A stretch of DNA of 64,000 nucleotides from Candidatus Bathyarchaeota archaeon. Lineage in GTDB: Archaea; Thermoproteota; Bathyarchaeia; Bathyarchaeales; SOJC01. The position numbers and the translations under genes are program-made. This document shows positions 52,756-61,201 of the stretch, piece after piece. Under the pieces are notes generated by a model. That model saw nothing but the letters and a program-made list of their open reading frames with translations, did not search any database and had not been told where the DNA came from. The first letter of the stretch is position 1. Each line of letters starts with the position of its first letter. The stretch is taken from assembly GCA_026014805.1 (NCBI GenBank), contig JAOZHR010000022.1, forward strand, positions 1 through 64,000. The letters run 5' to 3'.

Positions 52756-52908
52756 TTAGTACCTTGTACTTGTTCTTCTTCTCTTCGACCAACAATCTCT
52801 ACAGTAGACTGGCCTGCTGGGATCGGGCTTGAATGGAACTTCACATTCATTACCGCAATCAGCGCAAACTGCCTTGGTCATCTCTCGAGTTTCTTTTTCG
52901 TATGGCAT
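52756..52908 (-). CDS. Small zinc-ribbon protein (CxxC...CxxC)
   Basis: A 50-residue protein with VCADCGNECEVPFKPDPSRP and then VYCRDCWSKRR. The CxxCG...VPFxP...RPVYCxxC pattern is a recurrent small zinc ribbon in archaea and some bacteria, of unknown function. ATG 52908 is preferred; the frame extends upstream to 53040, but that part is not conserved-looking. Confidence 0.75.
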   Translation of the reverse strand: MPYEKETREMTKAVCADCGNECEVPFKPDPSRPVYCRDCWSKRRRTSTRY

Positions 52909-53129
52909 ACAGACTGCACCTCCTATTCGATAAGACAGAACTAGTTTTCTTTGGACTAATTCTTGCTTGTCTACCCAGTTGACGAATCGCCTTATAAACT
53001 TATGTAGCATCCAGCAGATAAACCAGCAATACCCCCCCAATTATGATTATAGAATTTTTTTCCATGATACTAACCTCATAATACAACCTAAGTTTCTATT
53101 CTGCATGCATCTCATAGGCTTAAGTTTTT

Positions 53130-53275
53130 ATGACTTGTGGAAGCGTGCGCATTGCCAGTATTCTCCATACATACATGCACTAAGTTTCTTCCACATGCCG
53201 CGCTCCCTGGCTCAACAGATATTAGCTACACGAGTTATCCTAACCCTTCCTCTCTTTTTGTGCATGTATGGTTGA
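53130..53275. repeat. Cluster of staggered inverted repeats
   Basis: TGTGGAAG (53136-53143) pairs with CTTCCACA (53188-53195); GCCAG (53154-53158) with CTGGC (53207-53211); CATACATGCAC (53170-53180) with GTGCATGTATG (53260-53270). The stems cross rather than nest, so they cannot all form at once. A TATA-like TTTTTATGAC precedes them. It may be a structured RNA or a decayed repeat; no coding match. Confidence 0.4.
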
Positions 53276-53278
53276 TTG

Positions 53279-53623
53279 TCACCAAACCATTGGGATATAT
53301 CCGTCTTTTATGAGGTTTGAAATTATTGGACCAACATATTCTATCTTGATTCCCAGCTTCGCCAAATTGCCAGACCAACTTTCCTTGTCGGATATATACT
53401 TGCAAGCCACACATTCACTTAGTTTGGCTATCTCTTGAGCCCTTTTTGCTATATCTTCGTCTTCAGCTACTAATCGCTCTGAAGGTCCGAAAAAAATCAC
53501 TTTTACGTCATCTAGCCATCTATACTTGATAGCATTGCGAGCATACATCATACCAGTTTGAGCTTTCTCTTTTTCGCCAGTTGCGATAATTATCAAAAGT
53601 TTTGAACTCATAATAGAGCACAT
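53279..53623 (-). CDS. DsrE-family protein
   Basis: A 114-residue DsrE/DsrF-like protein (LLIIIATGEKEKAQTGMMYA, VIFFGPSERLVAEDEDI, CVACKYISDKE). The family handles sulfane sulfur or acts in redox reactions; the conserved Cys of DsrE is found here in CVACKY. Two ATG starts (53623, 53611) are possible, neither with a clear Shine-Dalgarno. A stand-alone position gives no partner. Confidence 0.75.
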   Translation of the reverse strand: MCSIMSSKLLIIIATGEKEKAQTGMMYARNAIKYRWLDDVKVIFFGPSERLVAEDEDIAKRAQEIAKLSECVACKYISDKESWSGNLAKLGIKIEYVGPIISNLIKDGYIPMVW

Positions 53624-53870
53624 CCGTGAAAAAAATGTCAGTCGCGTATTAATGCATTTTGGGCCACGCGAACATCTTTATTCATCTTGCATGTAATTTC
53701 AGCATATGGAGCGTTTGAAGAGAGCTTTGAAATATGCGTTTTGCATCCTCACTCGACAGGATTTCATCAACCGAATTTTGACAGCATCACCCGACAGTTT
53801 ACAGGAACATTCATGACCCTAAGACTTAACAGAGCCGAAGAAAACAGACCTTATATGTCTCACATCGGGT
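53624..53870. other. Intergenic region, no gene seen
   Basis: Nothing coding is visible before the tRNA-like sequence at 53876, only a TATA-like TTATATG near 53850. Confidence 0.35.
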
Positions 53871-53875
53871 GATAT

Positions 53876-53914
53876 CTCCACTTGGGGGAGGGTTCAAATC
53901 TCTCCCGGTCCACC
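53876..53914 (+). tRNA. tRNA 3'-half-like sequence without a 5' half
   Basis: From CTCC (53876) there is a possible long variable stem (CTCC-ACTT-GGGG), a canonical T arm (GAGGG-TTCAAAT-CTCTC, 53888-53904) and a 3' acceptor strand CCGGTCC followed by discriminator A and CC. A 5' acceptor strand GGACCGG should lie within 100-200 bases upstream and is not found. It is a partial tRNA: an att-type duplicate left by an integrated element, a decayed gene, or a separately encoded 3' half. Confidence 0.55.
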
Positions 53915-54214
53915 TAGAATTCTAATGTTCCACTAGTGAGAAACTGAGAGCGCTAACCTTCAGTCTTAAGAGATTGTGAGAATCCAGATCAGAAGCTCAG
54001 ATTATGTATCTGAATCTGGATTTCTAAATCATAACTTTTTTCTAGCTTCGAAAGCTGCTTACAATACTTGACAATCATGTGTACCACATGCGCGCTCGCA
54101 GGTAACGGCAAATGACTTAATAAAGATTGAACAGAAAGACGCCAGTGACGCCTCTTACACCACTAGATGTATGTAGTTGGAGTCAGTATATAAGTTTAAG
54201 GTTGGGTAAGGAAT
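53915..54214. other. Intergenic region before the DUF116 gene
   Basis: No gene, repeat or RNA is recognisable. A short A/T-rich box (ATATAAG, near 54190) precedes the DUF116 ATG closely. Confidence 0.35.
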
Positions 54215-54838
54215 ATGCCCTACAAGTTTAGCTTTGACCTTTCGAGAATATCTAAGGGTTTCTTTAGAGAACTCGCAAGCATAGCCAATGAGAAAGGTCT
54301 GCACAAAAAACTTGGAGGTCGCGCTAGGCATTTAGCTGAAAAATTTAGAATTCAAGAAATGACTGGCTTGGAGATTTCTGATGCATTAATGCTTGTCGAA
54401 GACCTTGTTGACGTATATGTTAGAAACCTTTCCGAAGAACAAAAATTTCATAAAACTGGAAAACGGGCTGTTCTTCTGCCTCACTGCGCCCGCAAGTATA
54501 TGGACAATCGTTGTCAAGCGAGCTTCAATCCTGAAACTCCATCTTATAGCTGTGGTCACTGCTCAGAAGACTGTATAGTAAACCAGGCTACAAAGCTGGC
54601 TGAGAAGAATGACTACGACGTATTTGTTATCCCTGGGAGTTCTTGTGTTCCTCAGATATTGAAAAGGAGTGGCTGTGAAGGAGTTATAGCTGTCGCTTGT
54701 GGTCACGAGTTGAAAATGGGTGGTGACTTTATCCAACATCTAGGCTTAACTGGCCAAGCAATTCCTCTTACGAAAAATGGTTGCGCAAACACCAAGTTCA
54801 ACATAGAGATTTTGAAGAAGATTATGGCTTATTCCTAG
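54215..54838 (+). CDS. DUF116 family protein
   Basis: A 207-residue Cys-rich DUF116 protein of unknown function. The family pattern is visible: VLLPHCARKYMDNRCQA, SCGHCSEDCIVNQA, IPGSSCVPQIL and IAVACGHELKMGG. The Cys-rich PHC...CGHC...C layout suggests a metal cluster. Relatives are found near lipoate and radical-SAM genes in some archaea, but neighbours here do not help. ATG 54215 with TAAGGA just upstream. Confidence 0.88.
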   Translation: MPYKFSFDLSRISKGFFRELASIANEKGLHKKLGGRARHLAEKFRIQEMTGLEISDALMLVEDLVDVYVRNLSEEQKFHKTGKRAVLLPHCARKYMDNRCQASFNPETPSYSCGHCSEDCIVNQATKLAEKNDYDVFVIPGSSCVPQILKRSGCEGVIAVACGHELKMGGDFIQHLGLTGQAIPLTKNGCANTKFNIEILKKIMAYS

Positions 54839-55078
54839 ACTACGCTTATCCTAATCCTGAAAATGCTTTTCCTTTCAACATTAACTTGCAAAGGTAAAAA
54901 CTAGTGTTTTCATTGCAGTATAAGTTATAGAGCTTCTCACGTAATTACTTTGCACTTTCCATGTTCGGAGTCTATATGATTCCAAATAGAATTTTGATCG
55001 CTTACCATCAAACACGGCAAACCGGGATGCACACAAAATCTATAAGATTGAAGCCTTTACAACTAAGCTCTCAAACGC
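54839..55078. other. Intergenic region, no gene seen
   Basis: Between the DUF116 gene and fumarase no coding sequence or structured repeat is visible. Confidence 0.3.
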
Positions 55079-55093
55079 TTGGAGGAAAACCAT

Positions 55094-55975
55094 TTGAGTT
55101 TAGAACAAACAGTAGAAAACGTAGCAGTTAACCTGTTACGCTTTGCAGTTACAGAATTACCAAAAGATGTTAAAGAAGCCCTCCAAAAAGCTTACCAAGA
55201 AGAAACAAGTGAAGCGGGGAAAACACAACTCAAAGCCATCCTTGACAATGTTGCGTTAGCCCAAAGAACCCGCACCCCCATGTGCCAAGACACCGGCACA
55301 ATAATCTTCTATATCAAAGCCGGAGCAGAAGTCAAAAATCTAGACAAGATTGAAAACGCTTTACGCAACGCCACCAAAAGAGCCACAAACGAAGTGCCCT
55401 TGAGACCAAATGCTGTAGACCCATTCAAACAGAAAAACACAGGCAACAACACAGGTAGAAACATCCCCTACATAAACTGGGAAATAGTGCCCGGCAACAC
55501 CCTTGAAATCACTGTGCTACCGAAAGGCGGTGGCTCAGAAAACGTCTGCGTTACTACTATGCTAGTACCTGGAGAAGGTATCAAAGGGCTAAAGAAATTT
55601 GTCATAGACTCCGTAATCAAAGCAGGCTCAAAACCGTGCCCCCCAAACATTTTAGGCGTGGCAATTGGAGGAGGAACAGATATCTCCATGAAACTGGCAA
55701 AAAAAGCGTTACTACGCCCCCTTAACCACCCCAACTCAGACCCCGAAATAGCCAAACTTGAAAAAGAACTACTGGAAGCCGCAAACCAAACAGGTATAGG
55801 ACCCATGGGATTAGGCGGCAAGTTCACCGTCCTAAGTGTAAACATAGACTACGCTGCAAGGCACCCCGCATCCTATCCAGCGGCAGTAGCCTTCAACTGC
55901 TGGGCGGCAAGAAGGGCAACAGCACGCATTCATCCAGGTGGGCGTGTTGAATACTTAACGCATGAAATGAGGTGA
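55094..55975 (+). CDS. Class I fumarate hydratase, alpha subunit
   Basis: A 293-residue 4Fe-4S fumarase/tartrate-dehydratase alpha chain. PMCQDTGTIIFYIKAG holds a cluster Cys; NTGRNIPYINWEIVPGN, GGSENVC and PPNILGVAIGGGTDISM (Cys in KPCPPN) give the other two. It hydrates fumarate to malate together with the beta chain 7 bases downstream. Start is TTG 55094, 8 bases after GGAGG; an in-frame TTG at 55079 lies before that SD and is rejected. Two-subunit fumarases are usual in anaerobic archaea. Confidence 0.93.
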   Translation: MSLEQTVENVAVNLLRFAVTELPKDVKEALQKAYQEETSEAGKTQLKAILDNVALAQRTRTPMCQDTGTIIFYIKAGAEVKNLDKIENALRNATKRATNEVPLRPNAVDPFKQKNTGNNTGRNIPYINWEIVPGNTLEITVLPKGGGSENVCVTTMLVPGEGIKGLKKFVIDSVIKAGSKPCPPNILGVAIGGGTDISMKLAKKALLRPLNHPNSDPEIAKLEKELLEAANQTGIGPMGLGGKFTVLSVNIDYAARHPASYPAAVAFNCWAARRATARIHPGGRVEYLTHEMR

Positions 55976-55982
55976 AAAAGAA

Positions 55983-56588
55983 TTGGCAACATACAAATTA
56001 ACCACCCCAATCTCCGAAGAACATGTGCGAAAATTGAAAGTCAACGATGTTGTATACATCACAGGAACTATAGTGACAGCCCGCGACCAAGCTCATAAAA
56101 GAGCCCTGCAATTTCATAAAGAAGGAAAACAACTCCCAATCAACTTAGAAGGTTTGGCAGTTTTTCACTGCGGTCCCATAGTCAAAAAGGAAGGAGACAA
56201 ATGGAACATAGTGGCAGCTGGCCCCACAACTAGCACACGAATGGACATTTTCGAAGATGAATTCATCAAGAACTTCAAAACCCGCGTCATCATTGGTAAA
56301 GGAGGCATGGGTAAACGCACCACCGACGCCATGCAGAAATACGGTGCCATCTATGGAGCCTTCACGGGCGGAGCCGCAGTCCTCGCCGCAAAAGCAATAA
56401 AAAAAATCAAAAATGTCGAATGGATCGACCTGGGCATGCCCGAAGCCCTATGGATATTAAAGACTGAAGAATTTGGTCCCCTAACAGTCGCGATAGACTC
56501 TCACGGAAACAATCTCTTCGAAGATGTTAAAAAGAAAACAGAAGAAAATCGAACAGTTATCTACCAAAAACTCGGCATTCAGCCATAG
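55983..56588 (+). CDS. Class I fumarate hydratase, beta subunit
   Basis: A 201-residue beta chain. It has the family blocks YITGTIVTARDQAHKRA, FHCGPIVK, AAGPTTSTRMDIFEDEFI, IIGKGGMG and YGAIYGAFTGGAAVLAA. The start is TTG 55983 with GAGGTG about 8 bases upstream. The pair forms a reversible fumarase feeding the reductive or oxidative C4 branch around 2-oxoglutarate. Confidence 0.94.
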   Translation: MATYKLTTPISEEHVRKLKVNDVVYITGTIVTARDQAHKRALQFHKEGKQLPINLEGLAVFHCGPIVKKEGDKWNIVAAGPTTSTRMDIFEDEFIKNFKTRVIIGKGGMGKRTTDAMQKYGAIYGAFTGGAAVLAAKAIKKIKNVEWIDLGMPEALWILKTEEFGPLTVAIDSHGNNLFEDVKKKTEENRTVIYQKLGIQP

Positions 56589-56828
56589 CAAACTGCAATG
56601 TGCGCATGAATCTCTAACTCAAATCGGTCATAGTGCTTCCTTCAAAGGCTCTAGGATATCCTTCATCGCGCAGAAGAGGATAGTGCATTGTATGCAGAAC
56701 CTTTTGAAGAACCTTCAGTGAAACCTGCGTGTGCGTGCCAAGAAAGAGCGTGAAGGGATGTTGAAAAGACTTCAATCATTAGGATACATTCAATGCGAAG
56801 ATTCTGAACTCTAGGCGCGCGCGAACGG

Positions 56829-57938
56829 TTATATGGCTTGCGAAAGTAGCTCTGCTATGTCTAGGACTTGAATTTTTCCTTCCAAGCCTGTTGTTTTAAC
56901 GGCATCCTCGAAGGTTAGGAGACAGAAGGGACACGCAACAACTAATATCTCTGCTCCCGAGTCGGCTGCGTCCTTGACGCGGATTTCGGCGAGACGTTCT
57001 CCAGGAATGTCTATCCACATTCTTCCTCCGCCGCCTTCGCAACACAAGCTTCGCTCCCTAGAACGATCGAACTCTACAAGTTTTACGCCTGGAATGTTTT
57101 CGATAGCTCTTCTGGGCTCGTCGTATATGCCATTCTGTTTTCCTAGGAAGCAGGGATCGTGATAGATGACTGTTTTGTTTATCTCTCGTGAAAATGTGAG
57201 ATTACCTTTGCTGATTAAGTCTGCAAGTAACTGTGTGTGATGCAAAACCTCGAAGCTTGTTTGTCCATATCTGTTTTTGAAGGCGTTGTATGAGTGGGGA
57301 CAGCTTGTGACAAGATGCTTTACATCATACTTGTTGAATAGCTTAACGTTTTCTTCTATTAGAAGTTCGAATAGGCCTTTTTCACCCATACCATAAACTT
57401 CGCTTCCACAGCAGTTTTCTTCGTCTCCTAATGTTCCAAAGTTGACTCCTGCTTTTTCGAAGCACTTCACCAAGCTTGTCGCCACCTCTTGAACTCGAGG
57501 ATCATAAGCCGGTGTGCAACCTACAAAATAAAGAAACTCTGCATCTTGCGAGACGTGTTTAATGTCTAGTTCTTGTGCCCACTCCGACCTTTTGCTTCTT
57601 ATTCTTGCCCACGGATTACCATTCTTAAAAGTGCTCTCTAACGCATCACGGAGTGTTGTAGCGATTTGTCCTTGTTCTACCGCAAGGCTTCTGATGTCAA
57701 TTAGAAAGTCGTAGGGATTTATTTCCTTTGGACAGCGAATTCCACATGTAGCGCAGGTTGTACAGCTCCATAACTCGTTTTGGGAGTGTATGGTTAGCTT
57801 GCCACCTACAGAAACTTCCCGCATGTACTTTCTAACGTTTAAATTAGCCTTTCTGGACACTGGGCAACTTCCGGTACATATTCCGCAGTGAATACATTCA
57901 AGCAACTTATGTTTTTGAACGAGTTCCTGCACATTCAT
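56829..57938 (-). CDS. HdrD-like (HdrC-HdrB fusion) heterodisulfide reductase subunit
   Basis: A 369-residue iron-sulfur protein. The N-terminus has the two HdrC-type 4Fe-4S motifs CIHCGICTGSCP and CTTCATCGIRCP; the C-terminal part has two CCG domains (GDEENCCGSEVYGMG and RSLCCEGGGGRMW, each preceded by a conserved Cys as in VGCTPAYDP and HDPCFLG), which bind the non-cubane 4Fe-4S clusters that act on disulfides. ATG 57938; the longer frame is not conserved. It diverges from the HdrA-Etf operon and probably is its electron-accepting partner, on a CoM-S-S-CoB-like or other thiol substrate. Confidence 0.9.
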   Translation of the reverse strand: MNVQELVQKHKLLECIHCGICTGSCPVSRKANLNVRKYMREVSVGGKLTIHSQNELWSCTTCATCGIRCPKEINPYDFLIDIRSLAVEQGQIATTLRDALESTFKNGNPWARIRSKRSEWAQELDIKHVSQDAEFLYFVGCTPAYDPRVQEVATSLVKCFEKAGVNFGTLGDEENCCGSEVYGMGEKGLFELLIEENVKLFNKYDVKHLVTSCPHSYNAFKNRYGQTSFEVLHHTQLLADLISKGNLTFSREINKTVIYHDPCFLGKQNGIYDEPRRAIENIPGVKLVEFDRSRERSLCCEGGGGRMWIDIPGERLAEIRVKDAADSGAEILVVACPFCLLTFEDAVKTTGLEGKIQVLDIAELLSQAI

Positions 57939-58033
57939 TTTTCTTGTCTCGCTTTGATAAGATGAAACATAAGGTTTTTTAAGCGTTTTCCTTTGTATGA
58001 ATAAAAACAAGTTAAGGAAACGAGGGTGGCAAG

Positions 58034-60397
58034 ATGGAGAAGGCGCCAACGAGAATAGGGATTTACGTTTGCGAGTGCGGTGGAAACATAGGGGACGTTG
58101 TGGATGTAAAAGCTGTCTTAGAAGCAGTTAAGAATTGGGAAGGAGTTGTCGTCACAAAATACCAAAAATATCTTTGTTCAAAGCCATCCCAAGAAGTAAT
58201 AGCTGAAGCTATAAAAAAGAAAGACTTGGACCGAGTTGTAATCGCCAGCTGCACTCCAAGAATGCACCTTGCAACCTTTCAAAGCGTACTCGAGCGAGCT
58301 GGATTAAACCCTTACATGCTTGAATTCGTAAACATCCGAGAACAAGCCTCGTGGGTTCATGGTCCACAATCCTCTACGGCAGCCACAAAAAAAGCTATAA
58401 GCCTAATAAGGGGTGGCTATGAGCGAAGCATAGAACTTGAACCTTTAGAGAGCATAAGTGAAAAATGTTCAAGAGAAATTCTAGTAGTTGGTGGTGGGAT
58501 AGCTGGCATTACTGCGGCTCTGGAACTTGGCTATTTGGGTTTTAAGGTTCATGTTGTGGAAAGGAAACCAAGCATAGGCGGGAACATGGCTAAATTAACC
58601 AAAGTTTTCCCCACGTTAGACTGTGCCCAGTGTATACTCACGCCGAGAATGGCTGAGGTTGGGCGAAACCGAAACGTGAATTTGCTTACTTACGCTGAAG
58701 TACGTGGTATAAGCGGACGCCCAGGCAACTATGAAGTGGAAGTTTTCATGAAGCCTCGCGGCGTGGATACTGAGACTTGTAGAAGTTGTGGTGTATGCGC
58801 TAAAGTTTGCCCAGTTACGGTGCCCGATGAGTTCAACGAAGGCATATCTCAGAGAAAGGCGGTGTACGTAGAGTTCCCTCAAGCAGTGCCCTCAGTTTAT
58901 GTGATAGACTTTGGTGCGTGCACGAAATGCTCAAAATGTGAGCAGCTTTGTCCAGCCAAAGCCATAAACTTGGAAGACAAGGGAAAAACAATTAGGCTGA
59001 AAGTGGGCGCCATAATTATGGCCACTGGCTACGAGCTTTATGACGCGAACATGCTTAAGAACTATGGATATAGCGTTTACAAAGATGTTATCAGTATGAT
59101 GGATCTGGAACGGTTAACTTCTGCATCTGGACCGACAGGGGGTTATGTGAAAAGGGCGGATGGCGACGACGTTAAAAGGATAGCGATTGTACTTTGTGCG
59201 GGCTCCAGAGATAAGAACCACATTTCATATTGCAGCCGGATATGCTGCATGTACGCATTAAAGCAAGCTTTCGTGCTTAGGAAAATGCTTGGAATCGATG
59301 TTCATGTTTATTATATTGACATTAGAGCTACTGGTAAGGGTTATGAAGAGCTTTATTGGCGAGATGAGGAAGCTGGAGTTATCTTTACTAAAGGTAGAGT
59401 GGCTGAAATCTGGAAGAGCAAAAATGACAAACTAGTTGTTTTAACGGAGGATACTTTAATGGGTGAGGTTATGGAAAGAGAGTTCGACATGGTTGCTTTA
59501 GCTACGCCCATGGTTCCACCTGCGGGACTTGGAGAGCTCGCTGGCAAAATGAAACTTTCCTTAGGAGAAAAAGGTTTCATACAAGAAAAACACCCAAAGC
59601 TCGACCCCGTAGACTCACTTAAAACTGGGATTTTTGCATGTGGATGCGCCCTAAGCCCGAAAGACGTTCGCGACACGGTTTCCGACGCATTAGCAGCATC
59701 TGCCAAGGCTTCTCTTTTCCTGAAAGGAGAACGCATAACGACAAGTCCAGAGAAGGCCTTTGTAGTTGCAGCCTTATGTGATGGCTGTGGTCTTTGCATT
59801 CAAGTTTGTCCAGTCAACGCTATAACCATGGAAGCCAAAAAAGCCAAGATTAACCCGTTCATGTGTACTGGCTGCGGGGCATGCATTCCCGTTTGCCCGA
59901 AGGGAGCTATAGACTTTAAAAATTCAACAAATAGGCAGATCATAGCTAATCTACGGGGAGTTCTCATGGACAAGGAGCCTAACGAGGTTAGGATTGTTGC
60001 TTTTGTAGACAAGAATGTTGGATATACCGGCATGGACTTTCTGGGTCTTGACCGTGTCAACTATCCCGAAAACGTTCGAATATTGGCGGTTCCTTCTACC
60101 GCTATCTTAGGTTTAAAACATTTGCTTTATACCTTTGCCTTAGGAGCAGATGGAATATTGGTGATTGAGGGACAAGAAGACATCGATGAGCATTTTACCA
60201 AAAAGAGGATGATTGAAATGAACCGTTCCCTTGCAGAGTTTGACATAAAAGGCATGAGAGTCCGCTACAGCTATGTCCCCCTACCAGTATACAAGAAGGC
60301 TGCAGACTTGTTCACAAGGTTTTCCGAAAGAATTAAGAAATTCGGGCCCTTCTCCATGAAGAAACGTAATAAGCTCAAAGAGAAGCTAGGCATCTAG
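58034..60397 (+). CDS. hdrA: HdrA-like flavoprotein with a cysteine-free MvhD-like tail
   Basis: A 787-residue HdrA. It has the N-terminal VYVCECGGN-like segment (IYVCECGGNIG), FAD motif VVGGGIAGITAALELGYL, PTLDCAQCILTPRM, inserted ferredoxin motifs CRSCGVCAKVCP and CTKCSKCEQLCP, and two C-terminal 4Fe-4S motifs CDGCGLCIQVCP and CTGCGACIPVCP. The last 140 residues still align with MvhD (VRIVAFVDKNVGYTGMD, VNYPENVRILAVPS) but every 2Fe-2S Cys is replaced. It is followed by etfB and etfA, so electrons probably enter from the flavoprotein Etf. ATG 58034, with the HdrD-like gene divergent. Confidence 0.92.
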   Translation: MEKAPTRIGIYVCECGGNIGDVVDVKAVLEAVKNWEGVVVTKYQKYLCSKPSQEVIAEAIKKKDLDRVVIASCTPRMHLATFQSVLERAGLNPYMLEFVNIREQASWVHGPQSSTAATKKAISLIRGGYERSIELEPLESISEKCSREILVVGGGIAGITAALELGYLGFKVHVVERKPSIGGNMAKLTKVFPTLDCAQCILTPRMAEVGRNRNVNLLTYAEVRGISGRPGNYEVEVFMKPRGVDTETCRSCGVCAKVCPVTVPDEFNEGISQRKAVYVEFPQAVPSVYVIDFGACTKCSKCEQLCPAKAINLEDKGKTIRLKVGAIIMATGYELYDANMLKNYGYSVYKDVISMMDLERLTSASGPTGGYVKRADGDDVKRIAIVLCAGSRDKNHISYCSRICCMYALKQAFVLRKMLGIDVHVYYIDIRATGKGYEELYWRDEEAGVIFTKGRVAEIWKSKNDKLVVLTEDTLMGEVMEREFDMVALATPMVPPAGLGELAGKMKLSLGEKGFIQEKHPKLDPVDSLKTGIFACGCALSPKDVRDTVSDALAASAKASLFLKGERITTSPEKAFVVAALCDGCGLCIQVCPVNAITMEAKKAKINPFMCTGCGACIPVCPKGAIDFKNSTNRQIIANLRGVLMDKEPNEVRIVAFVDKNVGYTGMDFLGLDRVNYPENVRILAVPSTAILGLKHLLYTFALGADGILVIEGQEDIDEHFTKKRMIEMNRSLAEFDIKGMRVRYSYVPLPVYKKAADLFTRFSERIKKFGPFSMKKRNKLKEKLGI

Positions 60398-60412
60398 GAG
60401 AGAAAAAGCGTT

Positions 60413-61201
60413 ATGGATATAATCGTTTGTGTGAAACACGTTCCTGAAACGGCGGAAGCAGAGATAAAAATAGACTCTGCAGGAAAATCCATAGAAAAAA
60501 GTGGTTTAGTTTTTGACATTAATGAATGGGATGATTACGCTCTAGAGGAAGCAGTGCAAGTAAAAGAAAGAATCGGAGGAACTGTCACCGCCATAACAGT
60601 GGGTTCTGAGGACGCTGACAGCACTTTAAGAAAGTGTCTAGCCCGAGGAGCAGACAAGGCTGTAAGGCTTACCGACCCGAAGTTCGAAGGCTCTGACGGC
60701 TACGCCATCGCCAAAATCCTCTATAAGACCATTAAGGACTTGCCTTTCAACATGATATTTACGGGGGCACAAGCAGGTGACGATGGCTATGCAATAGTGG
60801 GGCCAATACTTGCAGAACTTCTCGGAATCCCCCACGCCACTATGGTTAAGAAAATCGAATTGAACAGTGACGTCGCCAAGGTTAACCGTGAATTGGAAGG
60901 TGGCTTGGAAGAAATTATCGAAATAAGGCTACCAGCTGTGCTTACAATCCAAACAGGAATTAATGAACCTCGCTATGTCTCCATTATGGGAATAAGAAAA
61001 GCAATGCAGAAGGAGATAAAAGTCTTCAGCTTGGCTGAAGTTGGCCTAAGCGAAAATGAGGTTGGGGAAGCTGGTTCATGGACAAAAATAGAAAATATGT
61101 ACGTGCCACCTGTAGAGAAACAAGCAGAATTCCTAAAAGGGAGTCCAGAAGAAGTTGCTGCGAGAATCGCCGAAATCCTAAAAGCAAGGGGGTTAGTATA
61201 A
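60413..61201 (+). CDS. etfB: Electron transfer flavoprotein beta subunit
   Basis: A 262-residue EtfB. DIIVCVKHVPETAEAEI, NEWDDYALEEAVQVKE, ITVGSEDADSTLRKCLARGADKA and FTGAQAGDDGYAIVGPILAE are the conserved blocks. It binds AMP or a second FAD; bifurcating Etf types use the latter, and I cannot tell from sequence alone. It starts 15 bases after hdrA and the etfA ATG follows its stop directly. Confidence 0.94.
   Translation: MDIIVCVKHVPETAEAEIKIDSAGKSIEKSGLVFDINEWDDYALEEAVQVKERIGGTVTAITVGSEDADSTLRKCLARGADKAVRLTDPKFEGSDGYAIAKILYKTIKDLPFNMIFTGAQAGDDGYAIVGPILAELLGIPHATMVKKIELNSDVAKVNRELEGGLEEIIEIRLPAVLTIQTGINEPRYVSIMGIRKAMQKEIKVFSLAEVGLSENEVGEAGSWTKIENMYVPPVEKQAEFLKGSPEEVAARIAEILKARGLV

Noticed and set aside
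56589-56828. Possible gene tail (RAKKEREGMLKRLQSLGY) after fumarase beta
   Set aside because: About 28 codons without a start or family match; could be chance. Followed by a GC-alternating tract only.
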